Below, piece after piece: positions 1-12,539 of a stretch of 64,000 nucleotides of DNA; the stretch's first letter is position 1; each line of letters opens with the position of its first letter. The stretch is from Blakeslea trispora. Taxonomy: Eukaryota; Mucoromycota; Mucoromycetes; Mucorales; Choanephoraceae. The DNA lies in NCBI GenBank assembly GCA_025331445.1, contig JAIWNE010000049.1, positions 163,084 to 227,083 on the forward strand, given 5' to 3'. A program made the translations under genes and the position numbers. The notes below the pieces were generated by a model. That model searched no databases and had not been told where the DNA came from. It saw nothing but the letters and a program-made list of their open reading frames with translations.

Positions 1-42
1 GCTTGATCTTTTTCATTTTTGTTACTTAGTTTTTTTTTGTCT

Positions 43-2557
43 CTAGGGCATCTTCATGATTATATCTAATATCATATTTTTAGCTACATAAAAATCTCCT
101 CGAGCAGACCTCAAGAAATCATCTATATAGCGCTTATCTAGCCGAGGAAACAGGTCACATAAGTCCTCCAGTGTGTTCTCCCATTCATCAGACATGTATG
201 AATTTGATCGAGCAGGCATATCATAGTGCCTAGACGACCGCGATTTACTCCTTGCATGTGCCGATCTGCTCTGAGGTCTTTGATATTCACCAGCTACGTG
301 TTCAACCAAGTAAGGTGCAAAATTGCTACGCTCTAGCCTATCTTGATCATCATCATAGTAATGGCTGTTTCTCGATGGGGATCTACCATACGTGCTACTT
401 CTTCTTCTTGGTTTGATCGAAGGCAAATTACTGTAATCGAATCTTTCATACACATCCTCTCCCAAGATTTCATCATCATGATACAATGATGGTGTAGTGT
501 TTCTATGGTATATATTGTCATGATAATGGATGGACCGTTGACTAGACTTTCTACGTAAAGGAAGAACATCTGAATAGTCAAAATCATGAATGCTAGTTCT
601 CCTTCGATTAAGTTCTCGATCTGGTTCACGCTTGTGGCTGTAATTCATATACACATTGTTTATGGATTTGGGATATCTTTGATGGCCAGTATGCTCATGA
701 TATACATCGTTTGGAGGGAACGATTCATAATCCTCTGGCTCATCATCTTGATAGGTAAGCCATTCATCTTCTGGTGTCAATACATCTTCACAAGTATATT
801 GTGATGAATCATTGAGATATCTGCTTGAGTGTTTCTTTCTCAAGATAGATGGTGGCTCCGTTAGATCTGCTTTTGATTTCTGAATAGAGTTGGCTCTACG
901 TAAGTGATCTGAATATTCCGGTAGTACTTCTTCAGATTCAGCCTGCTGATAATCTTGTACATACTCAAGAAGCTCTTCATTTTGGTGCTGCTGGCTAATT
1001 GGAGACTCAGTCAGTTCGACTTGTTCATTTTCTATTGGATAAGAACAAAATGAGGCTCCTGGAGAAACAGAAAGGTTCCCATAACTATATTGACGGCTTA
1101 GTAAAGGCGTTGTTCTGTTTAGTAGTTCGTCTCCTAATTGAAGTTGTTGCGTCCGCAAACTATGACTATCGAGTTGCCTTGATTTGCGTTTAAAGATACC
1201 CATAAATTTCTTTGGCTCACGTGGAGGTGGTACATATCCAAACCAAGCATCCGGTGGTCCCTTTTGAGTTTGCCTTACAATCCAAGGCACCAGATCTGTT
1301 TGTAACCCCATACACTCCATATATGCGTTATCTAGAATATATATATATTCAGTACTTGATTCTTTTCTTTTTTTCTAAAGAATTGCTGTGCTTACTGTAG
1401 ATGTTAATTCTATCCTGCCTTGATTCGATGTGCTTTATTTGTTTTCGCCGAATAGGAACATGTTTATTGCTTAATTGGGTTTCTGACAGATACCTTTGAT
1501 GAATCCCAAGTACCTCCTTGTCTTCTTGAGTCCAATTTGCCTCATCTTCATTATTTCTACTGGTCATGTTAATCACACGTCTCTCATAAGAGGGTGTTGG
1601 ACTTCGTTTTTGCTTTGGCTTGCAAAAATTAATAGCATCCAGCAGAGAGCTATGGCTTGGTGTTCGTTTTGGTCCTACAGATGTTTGAACTTGATCTTGC
1701 AGCAGTGAGTTTCTACTCGATTTTCGAGATAGAGGCGCTAAAAATTGTTTTACATCATCAAGAAAAGAAGATGCTCTGCTACTTGGTCTGGATGGCACAG
1801 GACTAGCGATAGGAATATCGAGGGACTGATCTACATAGGCTGAATTCATAGAAGGCATACTCTTTCGACGATCCATAGGTTTGGATGTTGATGGTGACAG
1901 GAGGCTACTGTTGCTAGTACCTAGCGAGGTCTTCAGTTTATCAGCAAACTGAAGGAGCATGTTGTTTCCATCCAACGTAAATGATTTGGATCTTGATCTC
2001 TTTTTGCTTAAACAGTTATTACAGATGTTGACAGCCTCTAGCTTGGAGCGAGTGGATGGGATAGGTCTACTACATTTGGCACACGCAAGCAAAGTATATA
2101 CTGTCTGTTTTGGTACTACTTGTCTGAGCAAAAACAAAACAAAACAAAATGAGTTGCTATAAACACAAAAAGAGAAATAGCGTTTGTTGCTTTGAGATGG
2201 GTTGCTTACTCTTCTTCAACATCATCGCTATCGCTTTCTATCAGTATAGGTCGCTCAAAAGTAAAACTCTTAGTATCAGTTTCTTCTGACATCGTTTGCT
2301 CCACTGAAAACTGTTCTATCGGTGCCTGTGTATCATCAGCAAGCTGCTCAAATGGCACGTCTATACTTTTCGAAATTAGAAGCCTTTTTTTTTAGTGATA
2401 TTTATGCAATTGTTGTATTCAAATGTACCTATCAGATGCTCTATTTCATCAAAAAGTCCTTGTACAGTATCTGACTTGTCTAATAGAAAGCGTTAGTACT
2501 GTAAGGTTCTATTGCTTAATTCAAAATGTGTATACCTGAAAGCGTATAGTCTTCCAT
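43..2557 (-). CDS. Zinc-ribbon and CUE-domain protein, function unknown
   Basis: Five exons were joined by hand: 2536-2557, 2429-2479, 2210-2360, 1396-2123 and 43-1331. They total 2241 nt (746 aa), and all junctions are GT-AG and keep frame. The first exon has only 22 nt, starting at ATG 2557. The N-terminus is acidic. Near residue 89 a CxxC...CxxC pair (CAKC ... ICNNC) looks like a small zinc ribbon. A long Ser/Arg/Tyr/Asp-rich low-complexity middle follows. The last 45 residues or so (from WENTLEDLCDLFP) look like a CUE domain, a ubiquitin-binding three-helix fold. I do not recognise the family. A ubiquitin-binding adaptor is an inference from the CUE domain only. An alternative is two separate genes split at 1332-1395, but the spliced join is in frame and removes a stop-containing stretch with good donor and acceptor sites, so one gene is preferred. 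Confidence 0.7.
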
Positions 2558-5494
2558 ATGATAAAGCAACAGTAAGAAAAAAAATCGAGAAATCAAGACA
2601 GGCCAAAATAAATAAGAATTAGGAAAAAACAAGTGCATTAAAAACAACAATTGAAAAACATACTTCCATTACAGGCAATGTAACCTCTTGTGCAACCTTT
2701 TTGAACAAAGTATCTATAAAAACTATTTTTCAGCAAAGAAAACAGTCAAGTGGAGTCCATTGTAATAAAACAAACTTTTTTGATTTCTGGCAATTAAATA
2801 TTGAGTCTACTTGTAAGTTGGAAAGTTGAAAGATAAGCAAACTCTTGTAAAATTCAACAAAGAAAGACACCAAAGTACCCTTAAAGCTGATGGGGTTTCA
2901 AAAAGAAAGCGCATGGCTGAAAGAAAAAAAAAAAAGTCTTTGTTGAATTTTTTGAGTAAGCTTTTGTTTAAGCTGCTCTCCCTCTCTCTGTTTCTGAGAG
3001 AGAGAATATCGTCCAAACTTCATTATGAAGGTCGAAGCGTTAATGGAGCTAATGATTTCAAAAAAAAAAAAAGGTTTTGGTAATCAAAGAGAAGGAGGGA
3101 TATCCTTTAATGCACATTGACTTGATAATTTGACTAGAATAGAAAACACAGGCAGACATTTTGCATGAATTGGCCACTGATGTCAGTCAGCTATCATTCA
3201 GCAGCAGAAGTGTAACACAGCATGTAAGTTTGTTAAAAATGACTGCTAAGATACATAGTTAGAGTTTGCATATACCATAAAATCTATTTTTATTGTATAT
3301 TCAAAAAAGAAAACCAACGCGCTCAATCAAAACGAAAAATATTCTATTTACTTGTAAGAACTTTTTCTCTTTTTCCTTTTAGGAAAGTGACGCACACATA
3401 TCTTTTTCAGGTGTGTGTTTAAGATGTTTGCTTTTAACGCGTTTGTTGGATTTGTCTCACAAACGATTGAATGTCCAAGCTTTCTTGTATTTTCAATGAT
3501 CAATTCAGCATTTTGAGCATTTTGTTTTTACATGACCATGGTAGAAGCAAGCTGATGACAAGACAAAAAGAAAGACAAGTCGGCAAAGAAAAGCAAATAT
3601 AAGAAGAAAGGTCTTTTTCTTGGAACGAAATTATGTAGCTAACAATGCTCTATAGCTGCTCATGGTTGAATGAGGGAGGGGCGAAACTATTTAACCATCT
3701 TTAATTTTCATGGAAATATCAAACAAAGAAATAAAAAAAAGAAAGCTTTTTGATAGTAAAAACTGTACTTTGCTTTATGTCTGCTATTGACATATACCAA
3801 TTGGTGAAAGAAAATGCTTTGTTTAGAAATACTATAGGTATAAAGTAGGAACAATATGTTGGCCTATCTTTTTTTTTTTTTAAGAATTGCGTTCTATTAA
3901 AAAGTGTTTGATAGAAAGAAACCTTTTTAATGAGTTATCAGACCAACCGAAAAACAAAACAAAACATATGAAGGTAAGTTTTTTATTGTCTTTTTCCATG
4001 TCAGTTTTATATGCTTGTTTTTTTTGACTAAATCTCTTTCGAGATCTTGACTGATTTATTGATCCCTTGTTTATAGACTACATAGGGCTTTTCTGAATGA
4101 AATGGTACAGTCTACAGACAAAGTGTTTAATTGGCCTTTCTGTCATAATGAACTTGGTGCAGATAGTTACTGAAGACACCCAAAAATTCAGCCAATTAAA
4201 TGTTGGGACCCAATCAATTAAATTAGGACGCATTATGCCTGTAAAAAAAAAAACTGAAGAAATTCCGATATTGGCATAAGCTTAAAATTAAACAGAATCA
4301 TTTATAGTAATACAGAGATAAGCTTTTTGTAAACCCGCCTAATCTGTATGTTCTTATCAGCAATTAAAAAAACTCTGTACACCGCTTATCATTTATATGG
4401 CTTTGCATGATTTTTTTTTGGCACAGAGCATGAAGCCCTCATTACACGTTGTGTAAAGAAAAGTTATACATCAAGCTTACACAAATGACGTCTCAGGCGT
4501 TACTATTTATTCCTAAATTAGTATTGATCTGAATAAACAAATGGAGGAATATACAGAGTACAACTCAAGCAGTAATAATAAATGCTTAAATCAGGTAACA
4601 ACCAAATGTAATTGTTCTGCTACTCTGTTTCTGTTAGTTACTCCTTTTTTTATGTTACATGCGTGAGAATGATCAGTTCACACTTGAGCCCCTTTATGCA
4701 AAAAATAGTCTGCTTCCAGAAAGCTGGTTCATCCACACTATAAATTAGGGTTGAGCTTTCTACTTTATGTGTCTTTCTCTCTGGGAATAGATACAGATGG
4801 TATGTTACTCAAATATAAATCTTGATTAGCAGGTTATTCCCAAAAAAGCCACTGTTGTATTTTCACTGTCTTTGCTTTTCTCTCTTAAAGACACAAATGA
4901 AGTCTTTATTTTACAATGTTGCAACAGTCAAGAAAAGCCAGGGATTCCGAGTAAAGGAAATATATCCAAGAAAGGCTCCAACTATGAACATAAATCTGTC
5001 GTTAATATGGCTAGACTCGTTAGGCAAATCAGAAGCCCCTCCGTTTTAGATGTCAACTCAGAAATGTCACATGTACAAAGAAAAAAAAACCTTAAAAGAA
5101 GTTGATACAGTTGAGTTCTGTAGGAGCCCTGTTTTTCTTATTGGCATAGATGGCTTATGGTTCATGGATGTCAAGAAAGTAAAAGAGTGGCATCCTCAGG
5201 TACGGTCAAGTACAAGAGACATTGTTGTCATTCTCTTGTTTTTGTGAATAGAGCAGAAAGAGAGAAGTGTCTACTTAGGACATTCTTGAATGGTCCTTTT
5301 CTAAGCGGTAAAGAAAACAATGGTATAAATCAGAAAAAAAAAGCTATTTACTCATTGACGTGGGAAAATTCAAATCTAAGCAACAAGGAAATCCGCTTTT
5401 TTTTTTTTGTAATGAAAAGGACTATTTACATTTATTGGTAGAATACAATAATAGATACAAAATAATTTAAACTGTACAGATGGATTGCTATGAT
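2558..5494. other. Intergenic region, 2.9 kb, with a coding-like fragment
   Basis: No complete gene is supported. The stretch is A/T-rich with many poly-A and poly-T runs. Between about 4822 and 5441 two or three short overlapping plus-strand frames have fairly normal amino acid composition (for example KVKEWHPQV near 5180) but lack a start-to-stop gene structure. They may be a decayed gene or transposon. The promoter of the minus-strand gene starting at 2557 should lie just to the right of that start. Confidence 0.5.
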
Positions 5495-6987
5495 TTAATG
5501 AATCCAGGAATTGACATTGATATACAAACTAAAGAAATAAAAAAAAAGAGTTTAGAATCAAATCAGTCTATAAGAGAAATAAAAGAGACTTACGTGTAGA
5601 CTAAGATGGCACAACCAAAGACAACAAGAACAACATCTAAAGGTCTTGTCCATTTACCGGGGCTGGTCTTGTAATGGAACAAACCAGGATAGATGAAACA
5701 AAGAGGCATACAAGCCACTGAACCAACTAAAGAGACAAACTTATCCAAATTGGAAGCACCTACACCGAAACTGACACAAGCACAAACAAGGGGGATTAAA
5801 GAACGTGTACAGTTCTTCATCCATTTGTAACGCCAGCTAACGCGACCACTTTGGTTAGCACCATACAAGCCATTCTCAGTAATGGTAACAGCAGGATACA
5901 ACATGAAGGGAGCACTGGAGATGATGGCAACAGCATAAAGGATTTGGACAGCTACAGAAAGAGGTTCAGCAGGGAAATTGGTCACTACATTAGAGGCAGT
6001 GTTTTGACCGTAGGCAAGATAGCCGATCAAACCGATAAAAGTAAAGACCACAGTAGAGATGATCATACCCCAGTTCAAGACTCTAGGGAACTTTTCGGGC
6101 TCCTTCATGGCTTCAACAACAGGGACAACCATACCAATACCTTCGAAAGCAAAGACTGCTGTACCAATCATAAGAGCAAAATCGTTTGAATTGGCCATCA
6201 CAATACCGGGACCAAGACCAAATTCAGAGATCTGTCTAGAACTAAAGTAAACAACACAAATAAGACCAAAGGCAATCAAAATTTCAGCAAGAGCAACAAG
6301 AGGAGCAAGCTTATTGAGTTTTCTAGCCCAGGTGAAGGGAATCATGATGACTAAAATCACCCAGATATAATATTTGCTATCAAAAGGTTCATAACCATCA
6401 TTTAAAGCTCTGACGGCCACACCAATGTTTGAGGAAATAAAGATAAAGTATGAAGAAACAAAACCCATTTGTGAGAGACAGAGGGAAAAGTCAATAAAGT
6501 AACGCATCCAACGACCATAGAGAGCGTTGGCTACATTTCCGTAAGAGCCACCTACAGTACGTTGACTTTGAACAAGGGCATGGAATGAATAGGTACAGAT
6601 GATGGCAATCACAACCATTAGAACAACAGACACAACTAAACCACCATTGACAAATCTAATAGGACAAGGTCAGAGAAAGAAAACTCATAGTGTCGTTCTA
6701 AACAAGGAAACTTACGATCCTGGCAAGAAAATAACACCTGTACCAATGAAGGATTTTAAGAGCATATAGAGAGCTTTCAAAGGACCGGCAGTTCCTTCGG
6801 GAGCATGCTCAATTTGTTCTTCATCAAAAGTGATGATGCTAGATGTTTCTTTATTATAGCGTTGAACATACACGTCTTCTTGATGAGGCATTGGTATTTC
6901 ATGTTTATTGGTTTCATTAGCTTGATGTACGCTCAACCCACTCTTTTCTTGTGAAATAGGAGGACGCATTGATTCTGTGTTTGACAT
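5495..6987 (-). CDS. Vacuolar-type amino acid transporter (AAAP family, Avt3/Avt4-like)
   Basis: Three exons: 6716-6987, 5594-6655 and 5495-5528, giving 455 aa with frame kept at both GT-AG introns. About 85 soluble residues precede the first membrane segment, which carries the family signature (LLKSFIGTGVIFLPGSF). Roughly ten to eleven hydrophobic helices follow, with FALMIGTAVFAFEGIGMVVP near the middle. The tiny last exon supplies the C-terminal LYINVNSWIH. Avt3/Avt4 proteins export neutral amino acids from the vacuole to the cytosol in yeast; the same role here is inferred from homology. Without the last intron the protein would end 11 residues earlier at a stop directly behind the donor. 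The spliced form is preferred because fungal relatives end in a similar hydrophobic tail. Confidence 0.85.
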
Positions 6988-7057
6988 ATTATAAAGAAAA
7001 AAAGAGAGAAGAAGAGAAGTACTAGAGAAGAAAAAAAATATGACAGGTTTCCTCTCC

Positions 7058-7067
7058 CCTTTTTATA
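7058..7067 (-). promoter_or_regulatory. Probable TATA box of the amino acid transporter gene
   Basis: On the minus strand the sequence reads TTATAAAAAG about 75 nt upstream of the ATG at 6987, followed by a purine-rich leader. Spacing suits a fungal TATA element; function is inferred. Confidence 0.4.
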
Positions 7068-8737
7068 ACTTTCAACTTTTGTAAAATAAAGGACCGAAAT
7101 TGATTTTACTTGACTAAATCAGACCTATCAAAGATGTGTTTTATTTTCCCCCCACATATCCAAATATACACTTGACATTAATAACTCCGAAATTCCAAAA
7201 TTCTGCGTGTGAACCGTGTAACGTGAACTGCCATATCGATATAGAGTTCATAGATAAAGTTGAAAGAAAAACAAGATGCACATCCTTTTCCATCTGTAAA
7301 ATCAAGCACAATATCCCATTTTTTTTCTCTCTTTTGATCTTAAGAGTCCTCACTATGACAAGTCATGTAATATAGTCTTATTGCAGTAACAGATTCAAGC
7401 CGATATCGCAGTAAATGCATTGCAGGCTTTGTTCATTCATTTAAAATCAAGATCTGTACGACAGTGGAGTCAAATCCTGAAGAGAGAGATTACGTACAGA
7501 GTGTGTATCTTATCAATTTCGCAAAAAAAAAAAAGAAAAAAAACTACTTTTTAGTGGTTACCCGCTATTATCCGTCCTTTTTCCATCTTTTACAATTTAC
7601 TTGAAATTAATGAATTGTTTCTCTCTCCTTTTTTTTCCCTTGTCTCAATCGAGTCACTTTCTCTTCCTTTGCAGTCTGATAAAAGAAAAAGCAAGATGTG
7701 TAGTCTTTTGTCTGTTGTTATAGTGTTTTCAAATTTAGTCGATGTTTAAAAGGTGATAATCTTATCTATTTCTTTGATTATGTAGCTTGTATTATCTATC
7801 GCTCCTCTAATTTCGAACTTTTTTTCAAATCGGTCTTTGTTTCCAAGACAACCTTTATCATTTATAGTAACCAGTGTACCTTTTTAGCCCCTGGCAGACC
7901 ATCAAAAAGTCAGTCAAAACCAATGAAATGCCACATGTCCTGTTTCAAGCTGTCGCTCTATACCAATTTAAGTAAAAGATCAATAAAGAAAAGAGAGCGA
8001 AAATTTAAAGTACAGAGATTTACAAAATGATGTTTGCATAAGCATTCATTGAAGGCAAACTACATCAAAGTAACAGCACAAATAGTAGATTTCTTACGGT
8101 TTGAGAGTTGCATATCAAGAGAATTGACAACAGCAACTGCAGCAATTTGAATGTATTGTCACGGAAATGTTTACTACTAATTTCCTTGTTTCTCTTTTGT
8201 ATATTCTCATTGTTAGCTTTAAGCCAATGCTTTCACCGATCAATTCATTGCTCGATTTATGACTTGTTGTTTATTTTTAAACGCTTTGATTCTCAGGAAT
8301 TGTTCCAATCATTTCCAAATAAAGTGTAATAAAAAAGAACAGAGTATTACCATGTTTAGCAGTGGAGCAAGAAAAAAAAAAGAGAGAGAAAGAAAAATAT
8401 AAGAAATATGCTCTTGACAAGAGACTCTTTCTTTTTTTTTTGTGATGTACCAGACTTGACTCACATCTATCATGGCTTTGGTACTAAAGGTCAGATCAAA
8501 TTAAAGTAATGTATTGTTTTGATGAAATAGGCGCAAGTGTAGCACTGATAGGTTTCTCTTTAGCAAAGAATAGGCCACAATAGGAGCAGAAAGAGATCCA
8601 AATTAAGTTCACTTTTTTCTCGAAGCAATGAATCGAACTTGGCTGTCTTTGTAATGGAAACAAAGTCTGCTAAATCAGGAAAAAACTGACTTTATATCCA
8701 ACTATTGTTTGTCGAACCTTCATATTACACATGCTGA

Positions 8738-8739
<2 letters not shown>

Positions 8740-8776
<37 letters not shown>
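8740..8776. repeat. Poly-T homopolymer of 37 nt
   Basis: An uninterrupted run of 37 T, far longer than the 8-14 nt runs common in this window. It lies in the intergenic region and belongs to no gene. Confidence 0.9.
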
Positions 8777-8780
<4 letters not shown>

Positions 8781-9345
8781 ACAAATGCCTTTGCAGGCCA
8801 AAAAAAGAAAGAGGCTTTATTCTATCTTATAAGAGAGGGATTTGTTGTTTGATTTAGTGATACAATTTCATTCCCTTTTTCATTATTGCTTGTACTTGAC
8901 TTATGTCTGTCAATGTTAAGGAAAGAGAAAGTGGCGCTTCTTCATAGCTCATGCATCAATCGATCGCAGTTCTAGAAGTATGCTATTGTTCTTATATGTC
9001 CATCTTATTGGTTCATCTTTGCTCTTGAAGTTGCCAAAGAAAGAGGCAACTCTTATTGGTTTATACACAGCTAGAACCAATAGTATTTCAGGATTTCATT
9101 TCACATATCACTCAAGAGTACAAATCTCAACAAGACAAATGAAAGACAAGATTTTGTTTGTTTGTTTTTTTTTGCTTAGATTCACGACCTAATATTGTTA
9201 TTCATTTGAATAGGCTTAAAAATATACAGACACATATATCCCATTGCGGAAAGAAACTCTTTTTTTTTTTTTTTTTAAAAAAGTCTGTCTTATTCTTTAA
9301 ATTGGGTTATCTGTGGATGATAGAAACAGACAACCAATCCTGTGT

Positions 9346-10545
9346 TTATTCTTGCTTTAAACTAGCCTTCTTCTTTTCTGCCATGATATACTCGGCATGA
9401 ACACCACCTACCAAACGAATCAGCGTGATGACAACATCATTCAGTTTGCGAACAGGATAAAAGACAGGAAGTCGATTAGGTAAAACCCATTCAACTTGTG
9501 CTTTTTTACCAGATGGCATTGTTTGTGCATAAGGTGTAATTGATTTAGGAGCAGCAATCATAGCCATGATGATGAACTAGCAAAATACAGTGAACAACCC
9601 CCTTTTTTTTTTCTACTTCATTTCTAAACTTACAAATGGGTAAATAAGTGCAAACATAGCACCTGAACGAAGGAAAGATAAGAAAAAGGTAATTGTGGTA
9701 GCTGGGAAGCCTAATAGATAGAAAGTGTTAAAGTGCGTCCCTTTCTTTCTTTTGTAAATCTTCTGCTATTACCGAATCCTAAAAAGTAAGCCCAATGTGC
9801 TTCCATATAAGATAATCTCTTTTCAATTGTCCAAGTCTTATAGACCCATTGATATCTAATCAGACATACAATAAGATACCTGTATTCTCTCTCTTTTGTA
9901 TCCAATCACAACTTACTCAAAGCAATAATAAGAAAAGATAAAACAGTTCATCAAAAACGATAAAAGAGTGCCGACATAAGGAATTTTACTCAAGAGAGTA
10001 GCAAAGACACCACAGTTGATGTAAAGCAAGGTAGTCAAGACAGTGGATGCCATGCTTGAGATGACGTTGGTTGGCAAAGCCTTTTGTTGTGTTTGTTGAG
10101 CTTGTATTTGATATGATTTCTCGGCCACCTTACCGAAAAATCGACCATTTACCATCAACAATATAAAGTAGGTTGGTACACCTAGTAAAGTCTTTTTTAA
10201 AAGTCAGAACAAAGTCGTTCTCGAAGATAGAGATAAACATACCACATAAGAACATCCAAAGAGCTTAGAATGAGGGTAAAATAGCTCAAAGAAGAACTGG
10301 CCACCCAAAAACAATACACCGTTTAGAACAAAAGTGGTAAGCATAGCCTTCTGTATACTTGATGAGCTATATAACAAGAAAACTGGATGAGTGTCTTGCT
10401 TGACACGTACCTTTCTCTTATTTTGTTTTTTTTTTACTTACCTATAAAACAAGATGAAGGTTTTTGGCCAAGCAGAAGCTTGTTCGACACCACTCAAGAA
10501 ATAATCCCAGTGATTTTTAGCTGGTGAATTTGAGAGTGTTGCCAT
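9346..10545 (-). CDS. EI24: EI24-family membrane protein
   Basis: Six exons: 10442-10545, 10243-10366, 9917-10191, 9773-9855, 9634-9710 and 9346-9576 (894 nt, 297 aa). All junctions are GT-AG and in frame. The product has several hydrophobic segments. It shows the family's conserved core: a hydrophobic IPYVGTLLSFLMNCFIFSYY, then CFEYQWVYKTWTIEKRL, SYMEAHWAYFLGFGFP and a final hydrophobic stretch ending LIYPFFIIMAM. In animals and plants EI24 (etoposide-induced 2.4) is an endoplasmic reticulum multi-pass protein linked to autophagy and apoptosis; the fungal role is poorly defined. The C-terminus ends in a basic, lysine-rich tail (AEKKKASLKQE), which could act in ER retention, an inference. Confidence 0.85.
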
Positions 10546-11701
10546 GGTATAGCTAAAGATATATATAAGAAAAAAAGAAAGTAACAATAAGCGAAACGAA
10601 ACAAAACAGGCCTTTTTTTTTTTTTGTTTTTAAGCGGGGTCTCAACATAAAGTAAAAGATTAAGTTTCGAAAGGCGTTTTGTTTTTCTTTCTTTAAAAAA
10701 GAGAAAGGCTTAAGATGACATTGGTCTAGAAAGCAAGGCAAAAGAAAAGATAGAGTATAACTGAAGGGCATCAAAAGAGTGATCATCTTTTGCCTGGTTT
10801 TTGTAACTTTTTTTTTTTTCATTTGTTAAACACAAGAAACCAGTTGAATTGTGTCACCTCATCTGCATAAAATATACTTTTGAATTTCACAGTCTTTAAC
10901 TAAACAGAGTCTGTCGCGTGAAGGTAAAAAGTTCATGTCTGCCTCCATACACTAGAAAAATGGCTAACATTGACTTTTTCTCCTAATAATCACATCCAAT
11001 GAGACTTTAGATTCAATTGTAGGTTGGCCAGTCTGGGGAGGGGGGAGGAGATAACATTATACAGATTTGACAAGACGTTTGGTAGTTTCTGAATCAAGAA
11101 AAAGTACATCATGTACAGTAATAAGCAATTATGTAATACAAAAAAGAAGAGAGTATACAAGCAAAAAAAAAATATCGCCTGAAAATGAAGTTTCACGTGA
11201 TACTCTCGAGCCACGACTGTTACTGCTCTTGCAAACACACCCTAAGAAAGATGAATCATACACTTTGACTTGTTTGCAAATGCTTAACTGAAATAACAAC
11301 AAAAGTCTTTGATGTTCCAATAAGTGTAACCTCCAAGGACTTCTTTCTCTTTTTTTCTTTTATTGAACAACGTCTTTTTTTTTTTGCTGATATAAGCATA
11401 GAATGCGCACTATGCTTACACATGTGCATTTAAACATGTCAATTCAGCCAATTGCATATTGTGAGCTAGATCTTATAAGGAGCATATACGCCAAAAAAAC
11501 CTCCCCCCCTTTTTTTTTAATCTACAATAGTAACAACTGCAACACATTTATGCAATCACTCAACCGATCCAAATAACAGTTCTTGTTTATACTGAAAATA
11601 GCTTGTAAATCCTAATATTGATATTTTTCCAGATCAAGTGGATCATGACTGTATAATGTGAAATAAATAAAATACAAACAAGCTTTTAATTTATTCATAG
11701 T
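10546..11701. other. Intergenic region, 1.2 kb
   Basis: It lies between the EI24 start and the Dap1-like 3' end, which share a strand. Only short frames and homopolymer tracts are seen. The EI24 promoter should lie just right of 10545; no clear TATA box was recognised. Confidence 0.5.
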
Positions 11702-12145
11702 TTAATTGTCAGGAACAACCTTGCCGACAATATTGTATCGCTTGGAAAAGAATGCATGCCATTGATCTAATGTTTCCATTTCCTTCTCTGTTAAATCGCT
11801 GTAGTCTGCAACACAATCTTCAGGCTTCAAAGAAGATTTACCAAGTGCCTATGATGGACAGATTACAAAGATGAATTTATATATTGGTTGGTTTTTTTTC
11901 TTACCTTTGAAGAGTCCTTTCCGGCAAACACATTATAGCCTGCACCAGGACCATAAGAGGCTGTGTTTTTGGAAACGTCAAAGACATCTCCCTTGATGCC
12001 AACATAGATGGGAAGTGAAGGGTCAGAACCATCATGCTTGCTAAGTTCAGATACAGTGATAGGTGTTGTCTTGGGTGCTTCACTATCAGTCAGGTTAACA
12101 AGTAGAAACAACGCGTTTTTTTTTTCAAATACTTTACGTGGCCAT
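11702..12145 (-). CDS. DAP1: Cytochrome b5-like heme-binding protein, Dap1/MAPR family
   Basis: Three exons: 12138-12145 (8 nt, coding Met-Ala and two bases of Thr), 11905-12082 and 11702-11848, giving 110 aa. The MAPR core is clear: ITVSELSKHDG, then LPIYVGIKGDVFDVS, then GPGAGYNVFAGKDSSKALGK, with the tyrosine of GYNVFAG at the position used for heme binding in the family. The C-terminus (LDQWHAFFSKRYNIVGKV) is the usual helix and strand. Yeast Dap1 binds heme and supports the P450 Erg11 in sterol synthesis. Here no N-terminal membrane anchor is encoded, so the protein is shorter than yeast Dap1 and may be soluble. The 8-nt first exon is unusual but matches in frame. Starts inside the intron are not supported. 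Confidence 0.85.
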
Positions 12146-12539
12146 TTTGTTATTAATACAAGAAAAAAGAGAAGGGGAGAGAAAAATTAAACTTTTTTTT
12201 TCGGTTTAAAAGAACTCTTATTCTCTATAAAAAAAAAAAAAAGAAATTAGTAATAAAGTCATTTTCCTCAAACGAGTGAACATTTTTTTACCTTTGTCTA
12301 TAAAAGAAGGAAAACAAGCCCTGTTTTGCTGCTTGATATAACAAGAAGAAAAGAATGCCAATAGGACAGTGTAGAATTTACCTGCATAAAATGAAGAAAG
12401 AGGTTGATTCAGCTGATGCTGTTGTACGACAAAGCATATTTAACACTCCCCTTTCTTTTCCCCTCTTTATCTCTTTTTTATTTTCTTTCTTTCTTTCTTC
12501 TGTGTGTGTGTGTGTTCTGATAACAGGTCTTTCCTGACT
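12146..12539. promoter_or_regulatory. Shared divergent promoter region of DAP1 and FAB1
   Basis: About 394 nt separate the two divergent start codons. The stretch is rich in poly-A and pyrimidine tracts, with a (TG)n run at 12501-12514 and an acceptor-like TGATAACAG just before the FAB1 ATG. The latter could end an intron in the 5' leader. An ATG at 12355 opens a 61-codon frame ahead of FAB1, which could be an upstream ORF or part of a leader exon. Confidence 0.4.

Larger units (their letters stand above)
6988..9345. other. Intergenic region, 2.4 kb
   Basis: It lies between the divergent-facing start of the transporter gene and the 3' end of the EI24 gene. I see only short random frames, A/T-rich sequence and a 37-nt poly-T tract. 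No RNA gene or repeat family was recognised. Confidence 0.5.
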
